DNA of 64,000 bases, from assembly GCF_002078505.1 (NCBI RefSeq), contig NZ_LUAV01000022.1, positions 96,812 through 160,811 of the forward strand, given 5' to 3'. The position numbers and the translations under genes are program-made. The stretch is from Ensifer aridi. Lineage in GTDB: Bacteria > Pseudomonadota > Alphaproteobacteria > Rhizobiales > Rhizobiaceae. The notes under the pieces are model-generated. The model had not been told where the DNA came from, did no database searches, and was given only the letters and a program-made list of their open reading frames with translations. Shown in pieces: positions 1 through 9,163 of the stretch (position 1 is its first letter; each line of letters begins with the position of its first letter).

Positions 1-568
1 AAACCAGCACCCAGGACTGCCACCGTCTGGCCGCCCTGCTCTCTCCCGGAGCTTATAGCCGGTCCCTAATCAGTTCTTCGTGGGCGGTCTTCATGGTAAA
101 TCGCTCTTTGCCGACTGAGGTGGGTGGATGACGTCGGGCGGCAGTAAAGCCTAATGCGCGTCTGATGGGGAGGTTAGACACCACGCGTGCTTTGAAAACG
201 GCAGCGGTTTCTTCTTGCAGCTTCAAGCGAATACTGATGCCCACAGTGCCGCGATTCACTCAACCATCTCAGTTTCCTGCTGCGAGAGCACCTTCTTGAT
301 GAGTGTCGACGCTCGCGCTCGCCGGCTGAAGTGCCTTTTCGGCCGTGGTGGTACTCTGATCGTCCTTGGTCGCTCCAGTCAGCGCAGGTTTCGGCGTACA
401 CGAAGGTGTGGCAGGCCTGCCGAAAGCTCTTGCCTGTCTCTTGCTCGCCGAAACCAAAGCTGACTGCTTTCTCATCGACTGCGAAAGGGACCCTGTTCAC
501 TGGTGGATCATGAGCGAACGTTCCCATTCTCCCCTTTTTGATGCAAATGTCCTTCTCTTATTGAGGAG
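1..568. other. No gene recognised
   Basis: Only short overlapping frames occur here on both strands, none with a recognisable domain or a good ribosome binding site. The stretch is probably decayed or intergenic DNA at the edge of a mobile region. Confidence 0.5.
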
Positions 569-596
569 AAAAACCCTGACAGCTGTCAGGGTTTTT
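569..596. terminator. Perfect 28-nt palindrome, terminator-like
   Basis: The arm aaaaaccctgacag is followed directly by its exact reverse complement. As RNA it forms a GC-containing stem with an A-run on one side and a U-run on the other, the form of a bidirectional intrinsic terminator. No convincing gene ends on either side, so it may be a leftover from a lost gene pair. Confidence 0.5.
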
Positions 597-779
597 GATC
601 TCGGGCGCGCCCTCCTTTGTGGCAGCGCGGCAATCAGTCTGTTGATCTTTTCATTACATTTTCAGCAAGATGCTTGGATTAGTCGTTTCCCACGACCGAA
701 CGCCACACTACGATCTCCGGATCCTGCATTCCCGGATTGGATCGTCTGCGGTTCCCCGCGTTGGCAGGGACGCACAATG

Positions 780-941
780 GGCAGATCACCTCGGAAAGGA
801 CTGCGCTTGTGTCATTGCGTTTGTCGAGGAAGGTCATGGGAATACGCCAAGCGTTTCGGGGTGTCGCCACGCTTCGTGAACAAACTGATGAAGCTCAAAC
901 GCGGCCGGATGGCTGCCACCAAGTCATTTGTGCGGTGCTAA
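780..941 (+). pseudogene. IS630-family transposase N-terminal remnant
   Basis: One frame reads VIAFVEEGHGNT and, after a shift, another reads YAKRFGVSPRFVNKLMKLKR. Together they match the N-terminal helix-turn-helix start of IS630-type transposases (a GHG-N turn, then FGVSxxFVxxLM). The frame breaks around 840-850 and the catalytic DDE part is missing, so this is a fragment. Family assignment rests on the HTH pattern only. Confidence 0.5.
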
Positions 942-1653
942 CCTGAGCGCGCAGTGCGATTGGGCATGCAGTCAGCGATCATCACGGCCCGAATCGGGCC
1001 GGTGCGTGAACTGCGTATCCTTGGCGCCGCCGGTTCCTCAAGGCATCGAAGCAATCTCTATTGTGGGACTTTGAACGCTGTTCAACCGGTCGAGACTGGG
1101 GGGCAGCGTTATCGTGCCCACGGCCCTTCGGCTGCAGGAGACTCGGACCTTCACCGCCCGGCGTAGGTCACATGGCGCCCCTCATGTCCATGCGCATTTC
1201 CCACGTGTCGAGTTTCGCTTCGAGTTCACTGAGCGACGGGCGATGCTCTCTGTGGTCAGCCCTCGGGGTAGAGGAACCCGCCTCCGCCTGACTTCCTGCT
1301 CTTCCTAGCGGCTGCGAGCGAGGCGGCTACGAGGGTAATGAGAGCAGTCGGGGACGAGTAACGCTGACATTCAAGCTGTATGGGCGCCGTCGCAAGGGAG
1401 GGAGCGTTCATGCATGGCTTCTCCGAGGATTACCATTGCGCTGGTCTGATTCACTGTTAGGCGCGGCCCTCTCGTCACCTTGTCGCTCCGTGACGCACCG
1501 CCGCCTTCGGGGCACCGCGCAGTTGCTCAAGCGCTTCAGGCGAGGCAGCGATGCGGAAGCCCCATCTTCTTTCCTCCAGCGTAGGAACCTATCCCGATTT
1601 TGCCATTCTTATCGTTCAGTTCCCGCAAAGAGGAATTCCATGGAGGAGGGATC
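942..1653. other. No gene recognised
   Basis: About 700 bases with only short unconvincing frames. Nothing like an RNA gene, repeat or IS end was seen. It probably continues the decayed mobile DNA to the left. Confidence 0.45.
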
Positions 1654-1995
1654 GTGGAAGTCAGCGCCAGTGACCGCGAACTTATCGCGGTGATGAGACA
1701 GTATTTTGCGGCCAAAGCCGAGCTGGAGAGCTTGAGAACACAATTGGAGGCGGTACGACAATCAGCCGACGAGGCGATCGGCGTGTTCTACGATCCCCGC
1801 CAGAACGCCGAGCACGCCGCCGACCTCGAACGCTCGCATCGCCTGAGGGGAGAGATGGCGTCGCTGATGCGGCGTGCTGAAGCTTGGGGCAGGGCAGCAT
1901 CGGGTGCTGACCAGCACGATAGATCGGAGGCGGAAGCGGAACCGGAAGAATGGCAATCGTTTGAGAGGCGAGCCGAGGCATTCTTCGGCGGATAG
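1654..1995 (+). CDS. Small coiled-coil protein, unknown function
   Basis: A 113-aa, highly charged, mostly helical protein. The central part (residues ~15-75) is rich in Glu, Arg, Ala and Leu in heptad-like spacing, which suggests a coiled coil; the tail is acidic. I chose the GTG at 1654 because a strong GGAGGAGGG ribosome binding site lies just upstream, and the longer reading frame has none. It ends 6 bases before the 3' end of the convergent recombinase remnant. No family recognised; it could be an accessory protein of a lost element. Confidence 0.55.
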   Translation: MEVSASDRELIAVMRQYFAAKAELESLRTQLEAVRQSADEAIGVFYDPRQNAEHAADLERSHRLRGEMASLMRRAEAWGRAASGADQHDRSEAEAEPEEWQSFERRAEAFFGG

Positions 1996-2001
1996 TCACG
2001 C

Positions 2002-2640
2002 TTAGACGATCAGCCGGGCCGCTCGTCCATTCTTTCGTTCCGCGTTGTTGTAATAGCTGGCCGCTTGGGTCAACGATTTGTGCAGCGCTTGCTGCATCGC
2101 TTCGGGCAGCGGAATACCGCGGTTTGCCGCCTCTGCAGATAGCCAGATCTTAAGCCGTGCGCCGAAAACAGCGTGGATCGAGCCCGCCCTGCTTACAGCG
2201 CCGTTTCACGATCAGGTTGACCGACTGCGGCGTGATCGCCCGCCGGTCGACATTGCCCCACTGGTCGATGCGTCGAAACACCGGTCCCTCCCTGATCGCG
2301 GCTTCGGCCAGCCATCGCTTCAAGGCGGTGACCGGCCGGCCGATCAAAAGCACGTGCTCGCTGTCGTCACTCGTTGTGGTTTTGGTGCGGCCGAGATGAA
2401 TTGTGATGCAGGGCAGGGGCGGGGAGTTCTTGTCGTTCGCGTCGGCGCTGACCGGCTCCTCGTCGACGAGATCCTCGATCCGAAAGCCCCGCCACTTCCG
2501 AGCGCGACGACCGCCGGAGGCAAGTGCGGTCAGGAGCAGCGCCTGGTCACGCAGGTCGTCCAGCCGATTGCGGCCAAGGGCATCTGCGCCGCTATCCACG
2601 CTGCCTCTCCCCTGGCGGGCCGCCTCTATCGATGCCATGG
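2002..2640 (-). pseudogene. Tyrosine recombinase (phage integrase family), broken
   Basis: The C-terminal catalytic half of a XerD/integrase-like recombinase can be read in pieces. One piece carries LRDQALLLTALASGGRR and the stretch RPVTALKRWLAEA. After frame breaks come the AHGLRSGY box and then the tail EAMQQALHKSLTQAASYYNN with the tyrosine nucleophile, ending at a TAA at 2002. At least two shifts are visible, near 2160 and near 2136, so no complete enzyme can be made. The N-terminal core-binding half is missing or unrecognisable, cut next to the serine recombinase. The remnant was probably the integrase of an older island. Confidence 0.75.
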
Positions 2641-2915
2641 CAGAGCTTGCAGGTCTGGTCGAGCGTCGTGATGTCGGAACCGTCCCGCCCTTCGTGCATG
2701 AGGCCTTCAGGAAGATCCGGAGAGGGGAGGGAGAGCAGGCGCCGGGAGAACCCGCCGCCGCGTCCCAGGAGGAAACCGCTGAGCTAAAACTGCGGCCGAT
2801 GGCGATTACCGTCGCCTGGCGCTGCAGGTCCTCAATAGCCAAGCTTGGAAGACCATGCCGGCGAGCAGCGGCAGGAAGAAGAATCACGTGATCGGTCGCC
2901 TGATAAACCGTGCCC

Positions 2916-3833
2916 TCAGCGGCGGATAAGTCCAAACCGGTGTGCTTCGTCCAGCAGGTCCCGGACGGAGGAGGGCTGCCATTTCTTGCCGCCGCGCGCA
3001 GGGCGTTCTCCCATCTGGTCCAGTTGAGCGGCAATGCCGCGAAGCGACAGATCGGGATCGGCAATGGCGATCGCCGCCACCACCTTCATCAGATGGTCCT
3101 TGGGAGCGCGGCGAGGGGACCGGGCGAGAAGCTCTTTTTCCGCGAGCTTTTCGCGGACCAAGCGATGAACGGCGCGACGAAGGCGCTCGACGGTCAAGTC
3201 GTGGCCGCGGCGATTGAGCACCCGCACGACATTGTCCCAACTGTGCTGAGGCCGGAGTTGCCGCACCATCGGCAGCCACATCTGCGCGGACGCAATGAGC
3301 TCGTCGAGATAGAGTTTCTCGCGTGCTTTTGAGACTGCTTTGATTGCCTCCGGTCGTCGTTCTCGCAGGCCGGGGTTTCCAGGGAGCTTGCCGCGCGCCT
3401 TCGCCGCCTTGATGCCGGCTTTGGTGCGTTCGGCGATCAGCGCTCTCTCGAGCTGCGCGACCGCACCGAGAACCTGGAGGGAAAACATGCCCTGCGGGGT
3501 CGAGGTATCGATCGGATCGCGGATCGATCGAAAATGAACCCCGCGTTGCTCGAGATCCTCGATCACTGTCAAGAGATGGCTCACCGATCGGGCCAATCGA
3601 TCGAGGCGGACAACGACGAGGACGTCTCCCGCAGTGAGCTCTCCGAGCAGCCGCGTCAAGACTGGCCTGGCGCGCGATGCCCCGGAGCCATGCTCCTGAT
3701 AGATCCGATCGCAGCCGGCGGCCCGCAGCTCGTCCATCTGGGCATCGTGGACCTGGACGTCCGTCGACACGCGGGCATAGCCTATCAGCCGCTTTAGAGG
3801 CTGTTGAACGTTAACTCTTTGTGGCTTCGCCAT
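2916..3833 (-). CDS. Serine recombinase, resolvase/invertase family
   Basis: A 305-aa small serine recombinase. Residues ~15-150 form the catalytic domain: it opens with LIGYARVSTD, whose Ser is the nucleophile, followed by the arginine-rich VVVRLDRLARS block and the GMFSLQVLGAVAQLERALI helix leading to the E-helix. The C-terminal ~120 residues are longer than in Tn3 resolvase and end in an HTH-like segment (SSVRDLLDEA). The ATG at 3833 is the first Met before the conserved start of the domain; the frame stays open upstream without homology. It appears intact. No tnpA is seen beside it, so it may be a resolvase or invertase left by a Tn3-family transposon. The palindrome at 4257-4287 may be its site. 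Confidence 0.85.
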   Translation of the reverse strand: MAKPQRVNVQQPLKRLIGYARVSTDVQVHDAQMDELRAAGCDRIYQEHGSGASRARPVLTRLLGELTAGDVLVVVRLDRLARSVSHLLTVIEDLEQRGVHFRSIRDPIDTSTPQGMFSLQVLGAVAQLERALIAERTKAGIKAAKARGKLPGNPGLRERRPEAIKAVSKAREKLYLDELIASAQMWLPMVRQLRPQHSWDNVVRVLNRRGHDLTVERLRRAVHRLVREKLAEKELLARSPRRAPKDHLMKVVAAIAIADPDLSLRGIAAQLDQMGERPARGGKKWQPSSVRDLLDEAHRFGLIRR

Positions 3834-4256
3834 CGCGCTTTCAACGGCCTTGTTTCGAGGTGATTTGTACAGACAAGAAATGCGCGAGAAATTGTTCCTT
3901 TGCAAGCGTGGTTTATGGTCGAAACGGAAGGCCGTACAGCGCGAAATCTGGTTTGCAAGAAGTCGGGCCGTCGAAGATTGAGAAACCGCTTCAGTGGCCT
4001 TCTGTGGCCAAAACGTCGGGAAACCAGCCGTCTCGAAGAAAGCCGAGCATCGCCCTGTCGCTTCAGGCGAGCCTTGGATCTGAAAAACGATCCGGTGGCG
4101 CTCCGCGGCCGGGCGCTCGGGAGAGGTCCAGTCCACTCGACCCGGCAAATTGAGTCGCTGAATAGGGGTGGGGAAGGGACTGAAAAGCCCGGATTTCCGG
4201 GGGAATCCACCGATCCAGGAGGACCGACAGTAGGCGATTTGCAGTTTCAAATCCGT

Positions 4257-4287
4257 CACTTCCGATAAGCATTACTTATCGGAAGTG
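4257..4287. repeat. 13-bp inverted repeat, candidate recombinase site
   Basis: The arms cacttccgataag and cttatcggaagtg are exact reverse complements around a 5-base centre (catta). It lies about 420 bases upstream of the serine recombinase and 75 bases before the DUF1612 gene. Its size fits a dimer-binding subsite of a resolvase or an operator of either neighbour. The DNA between 3834 and 4256 holds no recognisable gene. Confidence 0.5.
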
Positions 4288-4362
4288 AGGCGTTGTCGCC
4301 ACAATATCATCCAGTGACGAACCATAACTATCCACTAGAGTTCGTTTAGCAAATCATTTACC

Positions 4363-5508
4363 ATGATTTCAATGCGTTACAGTCTTGCCAACTTGCCACT
4401 CCAGAGCCTGTTGCGGCCCATATCGGACGCGGGCATCGCGCTGGCGCGTCTCGACGAGCGGGTCGCTCGCTCGCCGGTCGGGGAAGGGTGGATTGAACGC
4501 ATGCATTTCGCCGATGCCTGCGCTTCGCTGTGGATAGACGGTGAGCTCGTGCATCTCGAAGACCTCGTTCTTCACGACGCCACAAAGGATGTCCGCACGC
4601 CCACCCACGAACTGACCATAGCCCGCGATGTCTTGCGCAGCCGCCGGCGGATTGCGGCGCAGCCATCCGACTGGGCGCTGTCGGCCGACGGCCTTCGTAG
4701 CCTCCGGGGCCAGGCGTGGCCGGCAGCATCAGATGGTGCGGCCAGCGCCGGGGGGAGAAGCGGCGGCGGGTCGGAGGTCGAAGCGGCCGCAGCAGGGGAG
4801 GGGGAGAATAACGGCAATGAAGATGCCAATCCGCTCGACGCCGAGTTCGCCGCCATCGATGCGGTGCTCGCTCGTTCCGACGCCGCCATCGAACAAGCGA
4901 GAGCGCCCAGCCTCGCCGGCGCTCGCGAACGAGATCCGTTGGTCTATGATCTCGACTGGGACGAGGACGAGCGGCTGGAGGAATGGCGTGGCGTGCTGCG
5001 GCAGGCACAGGACCTGCCGGCGGTGCTGCAGGCGATCGTTGCCCTAGATGCCTGGAACGAGTTGGCCGTGCTACAGCATGCGCCCTGGCTCGGCCGACTG
5101 CTGGCGGCCTCGATCCTGCGCCAGGGCGGCGCCACGTCAACAGCGCATCTCGTTGCGTTCAATCTCGGTCTCAAAACCATCCCCGTCGATCGTCGTCGGC
5201 ATCGCGATCATGAGACCCGGCTGCTCGCCATTGCCCAAGGGCTGATCGCGGCGGCCGAGATCGGGATGAAGGAGCATGACCGGCTGGCGCTCGCGAAAAC
5301 GATGATGGACCGAAAACTGGAAGGGCGCCGGACGTCGTCGAAGCTGCCGAAACTGGTCGAGCTCGTCATGGCAAAACCGTTGGTCTCGGCCGGCATGGTG
5401 GCGAACACCCTCGAGGTGACGCCGCAGGCGGCGCGGCGGATTGTTTTGGAGCTCGGTCTGCGCGAGATGACGGGGAGGGGTAGGTTTCGGGCATGGGGGA
5501 TAGTTTGA
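4363..5508 (+). CDS. DUF1612 / HTH protein (RHE_PE00001 family)
   Basis: A 381-aa protein of a family I know from Rhizobiaceae plasmids and islands. It has an N-terminal conserved block (residues ~1-110, with HLEDLVLHDA), a low-complexity Gly/Ala/Glu linker (~120-165), a middle domain, and a C-terminal winged-helix-like DNA-binding segment (residues ~325-375, with VANTLEVTPQAARRIV). Function is unknown; a DNA-binding or regulatory role is inferred from the HTH. No clear Shine-Dalgarno precedes 4363, and the ATG at 4372 is also possible. It is a single gene with a 31-bp inverted repeat just upstream. Confidence 0.8.
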   Translation: MISMRYSLANLPLQSLLRPISDAGIALARLDERVARSPVGEGWIERMHFADACASLWIDGELVHLEDLVLHDATKDVRTPTHELTIARDVLRSRRRIAAQPSDWALSADGLRSLRGQAWPAASDGAASAGGRSGGGSEVEAAAAGEGENNGNEDANPLDAEFAAIDAVLARSDAAIEQARAPSLAGARERDPLVYDLDWDEDERLEEWRGVLRQAQDLPAVLQAIVALDAWNELAVLQHAPWLGRLLAASILRQGGATSTAHLVAFNLGLKTIPVDRRRHRDHETRLLAIAQGLIAAAEIGMKEHDRLALAKTMMDRKLEGRRTSSKLPKLVELVMAKPLVSAGMVANTLEVTPQAARRIVLELGLREMTGRGRFRAWGIV

Positions 5509-5596
5509 TGGCCGTTCTTCGAAAACGTCGTCATCAGCGACTAGCATACCGACCGAGTGCATTTTGTATCGAGCGCCGCCATTGCATGTGTGATGC

Positions 5597-6478
5597 TTAG
5601 CGCTTGAAGCGTGGCGTCCAACTTTCAATCAACTCCTGCTGCTCGTCCTCTTCGTCAGGCTCCAATTCCTGCCCAATCTTGGTAGACGTGAGAACAGTCA
5701 GCACTTTTCCGTAGGTGCCAAGGCCAAGGGACTCCTCCTTCACCGTCTCGCGTGTGGGGCCTCCTAGCCATTCTCGGACATCGATTTCATCCTTGACTCG
5801 CTCGCCGGCGGCGACACGCCTCGGATCAGCGGCGAGCGTGGCAGTTACAGTCCCCAAGGGCAACTTGATACCCTTACGAAGCCAGTCAAGCTTTGGGAGG
5901 GATTTCATGGCCTCGGACATGAAGCAGTAATCGATGACACCGGCGGTGCTCATGATTACGGCGGTAGCAGCATCGCCGACTTCTGCATATCGGATTGCCG
6001 CGGCCGTCCTTGAGGCCACACAAAGATCGGCGACGGCTTCGATTGCCGACAAGCCGGGCTCGCGGCGGTCGATTTCCTTGCGGAATGGCTTTTCCGGCAT
6101 CAGCAAACCAGCTGCGAAATGGTCGGCCTCAAGCTCATAGGGATCATTCGTGACGAATCCGCCGCGAGAAACGTGAACGCCGTTCTGAATAACTTGATCT
6201 ACGTGACCCGGAAGAAAATAATGGCCAAGCTCGTGGGCCACGCTGAATCGTTGAAACCCTTCGCTGCGGATATGGGTCGCATAGACGATGCCGAAGTCGT
6301 TTCCGTGTCGGAGCAGCATTCCTGAGACGCCATCGACCTTTTCCGGTTTGCCCTCCACCATGATGTCGCGGCTCGCGGCAATTGCAAAGGGATCAACCGG
6401 AAGCGATAGGAGTTCCTCCTCCTTGAGCAGAGCCTCAGCAGCCTGCCGTGCCATCTTAAGGCTGAATACCTTGCTCAT
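5597..6478 (-). CDS. ImmA/IrrE-family metallo-endopeptidase
   Basis: A 293-aa protein with a zinc-protease HELGH motif at residues 82-86 after a short N-terminal domain, as in ImmA/IrrE peptidases. Family members cleave or inactivate a partner HTH repressor when a signal appears. Its ATG overlaps the stop of the upstream XRE gene (ATGA), so the two are translationally coupled. The pair stands back to back with the CBASS operon, which suggests they control its expression; that is inferred from arrangement only. The C-terminal ~150 residues match nothing I recognise. Confidence 0.88.
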   Translation of the reverse strand: MSKVFSLKMARQAAEALLKEEELLSLPVDPFAIAASRDIMVEGKPEKVDGVSGMLLRHGNDFGIVYATHIRSEGFQRFSVAHELGHYFLPGHVDQVIQNGVHVSRGGFVTNDPYELEADHFAAGLLMPEKPFRKEIDRREPGLSAIEAVADLCVASRTAAAIRYAEVGDAATAVIMSTAGVIDYCFMSEAMKSLPKLDWLRKGIKLPLGTVTATLAADPRRVAAGERVKDEIDVREWLGGPTRETVKEESLGLGTYGKVLTVLTSTKIGQELEPDEEDEQQELIESWTPRFKR

Positions 6479-6834
6479 CCACCCGAACCCTTTTTCTCAG
6501 CCGCGCGTCGCGCGAGCATCTGCAGAAAGTCCTTCGCAATTTCACGGTCATTTCCTGTCAGCTTGCTCATGTCGCGGAACAGCGGGTCGCCATCCTTTGC
6601 AAGTTCTGGTTCTTCGGATCGCCCCAGCAGGTAATCGGTCGTAATCTCGAGAGCGTTTGCTAATCGGCGAAGTGAGTCGAACGACGGTTTGCGTGTACCT
6701 GTCTCAAAATGAGCGATGGAGCTTGCTGGCATCCCCGCTTTTTTCGCGAGTTCATCCTGATTGTAACCTCTTAGAATCCGGGCACTTTTCAGCCGTTCCT
6801 GAAAAATTTGCGACGGGTTCTTTTCTTCTGGCAT
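6475..6834 (-). CDS. XRE-family HTH repressor, likely CBASS regulator
   Basis: A 119-aa protein with a Cro/C1-type HTH at about residues 12-66, containing the YNQDELAKKAGM helix and an ALEITTDYLLGR ending typical of XRE regulators. A start at 6834 places the Met just before the conserved domain; a longer frame to 6879 lacks support. It is divergent from the patatin gene, and the shared 97-bp region has a promoter overlapped by a small inverted repeat. It probably represses both directions and is the cleavage target of the coupled ImmA peptidase. The target is inferred. Confidence 0.85.
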   Translation of the reverse strand: MPEEKNPSQIFQERLKSARILRGYNQDELAKKAGMPASSIAHFETGTRKPSFDSLRRLANALEITTDYLLGRSEEPELAKDGDPLFRDMSKLTGNDREIAKDFLQMLARRAAEKKGSGG

Positions 6835-6855
6835 GTCTACTCCGGCATGTAAAAC

Positions 6856-6887
6856 TTGACGAGTTGTAAACCAAATCATATATGGTT
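6856..6887 (+). promoter_or_regulatory. CBASS promoter with overlapping operator
   Basis: TTGACG at 6856-6861 and TATATG at 6879-6884 are separated by 17 bases, a good sigma-70 type promoter reading toward the patatin gene at 6932. An inverted repeat AACCA-N9-TGGTT (6869-6887) covers the -10 element, a natural place for the divergent XRE protein to bind. Read by eye; untested. Confidence 0.5.
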
Positions 6888-6931
6888 AGACAATTATCTC
6901 ATGTCGAACGCGACAAGTGAAGAGAAGAACG

Positions 6932-8113
6932 ATGGCGGCAGGTAATCCAGATGCAGTTGTAGCTACCGCGCCGCCAGACAAGGCGGTCGTTCCGTCGCGC
7001 GAGCGCCCCTTCCGTGTCCTGAGCCTTGACGGCGGCGGAATGCGCGGGATCTACACCGCGGCGTTTCTCGCGCGGCTTATCGATCAGTTCGCGCGCATTC
7101 GCGGGACAAACGCGCTCGATCTCGGCGCCGGCTTCGATCTCATCACCGGCACCAGCACTGGCGCGATCGTCGGATGTGCTCTTGCCGTCGGACGTCCAAT
7201 GCAAGAGGTTGTAAGCCTTTATCGCGATCACGGGCCGAAAATCTTTCCACATCGCATTACTGGAAAGCGCAGCGCTCTCTTTCGTGCGGCACGCGGAAGC
7301 CGGTATGTGCGCCAGGGGGATCAGGCGCTTCGCGAGGCGCTGACGAGTGTCCTCGGCACCAGGACGATGCTTGATGTTTTCCAGGCGCGCAATATTTCCC
7401 TTTCCATCCCTGCGGTTCTGATGAGCACGCACCGAGCATGGGTTTTCAAGAAGACGCCGCGTAGTGGTGTGCGGGACGACCTCTATCCTCTCGTCGACGT
7501 CTGCATGGCGACAAGTGCCGCGCCAATCTACCGGTCGCTTGCTGCGATCGATGATCCCAATTCGGCCGGCGGGCCGAAGCAGGTCTTCGCCGATGGCGGG
7601 CTCTGGGCCAACAACCCGATCATGGTTGGTCTCGTCGATGCTCTGACCATTGCCAGACCCGATCAGCCGATAGAAATCTACTCGCTCGGGACCTGCCCGC
7701 GTCCCGAGGGCGACCATCTTGACGAAGAATCGGCTCATCGGTCGATGCTTGACTGGTCTCTCGGAGCCGACGTCGCCCCGTTGAGCATTTCCGCTCAGGA
7801 ATTTGCGTTCGACAATATGGCGCGCCTTCTCGCCAATGCGATGAGCGACTGTGGGCGCTCGATTCGGCGCGTCAGGTTCCCGAACAAGGCAGTCCCCGCG
7901 AGCATGATGCGTTATCTCGCTCTGGACGATACCCGTCCTGAGGCGATGGATAGGCTTGTTCACCAGGCTCACACGGATGCGGATTTGACGAAAAGTGCCT
8001 GCGATGATCGCAACAACCCCGATGGGGCGATGATCTTGAGTCTGATGAATGATCTACCGGCTATGCCGGTATCGGGTGTTGTGTGGCCGACTGATGATGG
8101 CCGGAAAGGATAA
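6932..8113 (+). CDS. CBASS effector: patatin-like phospholipase (CapV)
   Basis: A 393-aa patatin-family lipid hydrolase. The glycine-rich oxyanion motif GGGMRG lies at residues 34-39, the nucleophile elbow GTSTG at 73-77 (Ser75), and the catalytic Asp in FADGGLWANNP. In CBASS such enzymes are switched on by a cyclic nucleotide and degrade the inner membrane to kill the infected cell. The ATG at 6932 is preferred over the GTG at 6917, being preceded by a purine-rich site. Only 3 bases separate it from the CD-NTase gene, which supports the CBASS reading over a housekeeping patatin. The activating nucleotide is unknown. Confidence 0.92.
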   Translation: MAAGNPDAVVATAPPDKAVVPSRERPFRVLSLDGGGMRGIYTAAFLARLIDQFARIRGTNALDLGAGFDLITGTSTGAIVGCALAVGRPMQEVVSLYRDHGPKIFPHRITGKRSALFRAARGSRYVRQGDQALREALTSVLGTRTMLDVFQARNISLSIPAVLMSTHRAWVFKKTPRSGVRDDLYPLVDVCMATSAAPIYRSLAAIDDPNSAGGPKQVFADGGLWANNPIMVGLVDALTIARPDQPIEIYSLGTCPRPEGDHLDEESAHRSMLDWSLGADVAPLSISAQEFAFDNMARLLANAMSDCGRSIRRVRFPNKAVPASMMRYLALDDTRPEAMDRLVHQAHTDADLTKSACDDRNNPDGAMILSLMNDLPAMPVSGVVWPTDDGRKG

Positions 8114-8116
8114 GGC

Positions 8117-9163
8117 ATGTTCGACTGTTCAAAAGATGTCCGGGCCTACCACGACCAGGATGTGACGCTGCCGCAGACCGAGCAGGACAAGATGCGCAAT
8201 CGGCGTGACGCCAACCGGACGCGTTTGCGCAACGGCTTGCAGAAGGCGGACAAGCCCGGCCCTCTGGAATTCGTCAAGCAGGGCAGTTACGCGATGAAGA
8301 CGATGGTCCGCGACCCGGACAATGATTACGACATCGATGACGGCGTTTATTTCGCCAAGGAGGAACTAGTCGGAGAGCGTGGCGCCGAGATGACGTCTCT
8401 GCAAGCGCGTTCGATGGTGCGTGATGCTGTTGACGACGGAAAGTTCAAGCGGGCACCAGAGGTTCGTTCGAACTGCGTTCGAATCTTCTACGAGGCGGGC
8501 TATCACGTCGATCTTCCCGTCTATCGTCGCGTCACGACGTCCACGATCTTCGGAGACGTATACCACTATGAGTTGGCGGCAAGCAGCGGCTGGAAGCGAT
8601 CCGACGCACGCGATGTTTCGGCCTGGTATGAAGCCGAGCGTTCGAACTCTTCCGATGGCCGTCAGCTGCGCCGCATCAATCGCGACCTGAAGAAATTCGC
8701 GCGTAGCCGGTTCAGCTGGCGTTCATCGATCTTGAGCGGTTTCGGCATTACCGTCGTCTTGACTGAGCGCTACCAATATTCCACCCGTGAAGACAAGTCG
8801 CTCTACGACACGATGGTGTCGATCCGAAACAGGCTCAATTGGAACCTGGAGATCGCCCATCCGGTAACGCCGGAAAGCTACATCACCAACGGAAATGATG
8901 ACGCGCGCGCCCGATTTTTCCGCGACAAGCTGACTGATGCAATCGATATGCTCGCACCGCTGTTCGACACTGACTGCACCCGTGAAAAGGCCTTGAAATG
9001 CTGGGACAAGGTCTTTGCAACTACCTTTTTCAGTGAACGGCTGGAGGAAGAGAAAAGGGCCAATGCATTTGCGCCCGCGATCATCGGATCAGCGGCTCTT
9101 CTCGGTCAGGCAGCCGCTGCCGCCGCTGCGGTGAGCAGCGCAGGTGGCGGACGCCATGCATGA
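8117..9163 (+). CDS. CD-NTase (cGAS/DncV-like nucleotidyltransferase)
   Basis: A 348-aa cyclic-oligonucleotide synthase. It has the GS motif at residues 56-57 (KQGSYAMKT), the metal-binding DYDID (Asp72, Asp74) and a third acidic residue in YHVDLPVY (about 132). On phage infection it should make the signal that activates CapV; I cannot name the product or clade. The C-terminus is a flexible alanine-rich tail ending in GGGRHA. This matters because Cap2 enzymes attach the CD-NTase C-terminus to cell targets. The cap2 start overlaps its 3' end. Confidence 0.9.
   Translation: MFDCSKDVRAYHDQDVTLPQTEQDKMRNRRDANRTRLRNGLQKADKPGPLEFVKQGSYAMKTMVRDPDNDYDIDDGVYFAKEELVGERGAEMTSLQARSMVRDAVDDGKFKRAPEVRSNCVRIFYEAGYHVDLPVYRRVTTSTIFGDVYHYELAASSGWKRSDARDVSAWYEAERSNSSDGRQLRRINRDLKKFARSRFSWRSSILSGFGITVVLTERYQYSTREDKSLYDTMVSIRNRLNWNLEIAHPVTPESYITNGNDDARARFFRDKLTDAIDMLAPLFDTDCTREKALKCWDKVFATTFFSERLEEEKRANAFAPAIIGSAALLGQAAAAAAAVSSAGGGRHA

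Noticed and set aside
366..941. A 191-codon plus-strand frame as one gene
   Set aside because: Only the last part has similarity (IS630 HTH), and it needs a frame change; the first part crosses the palindrome and looks non-coding.
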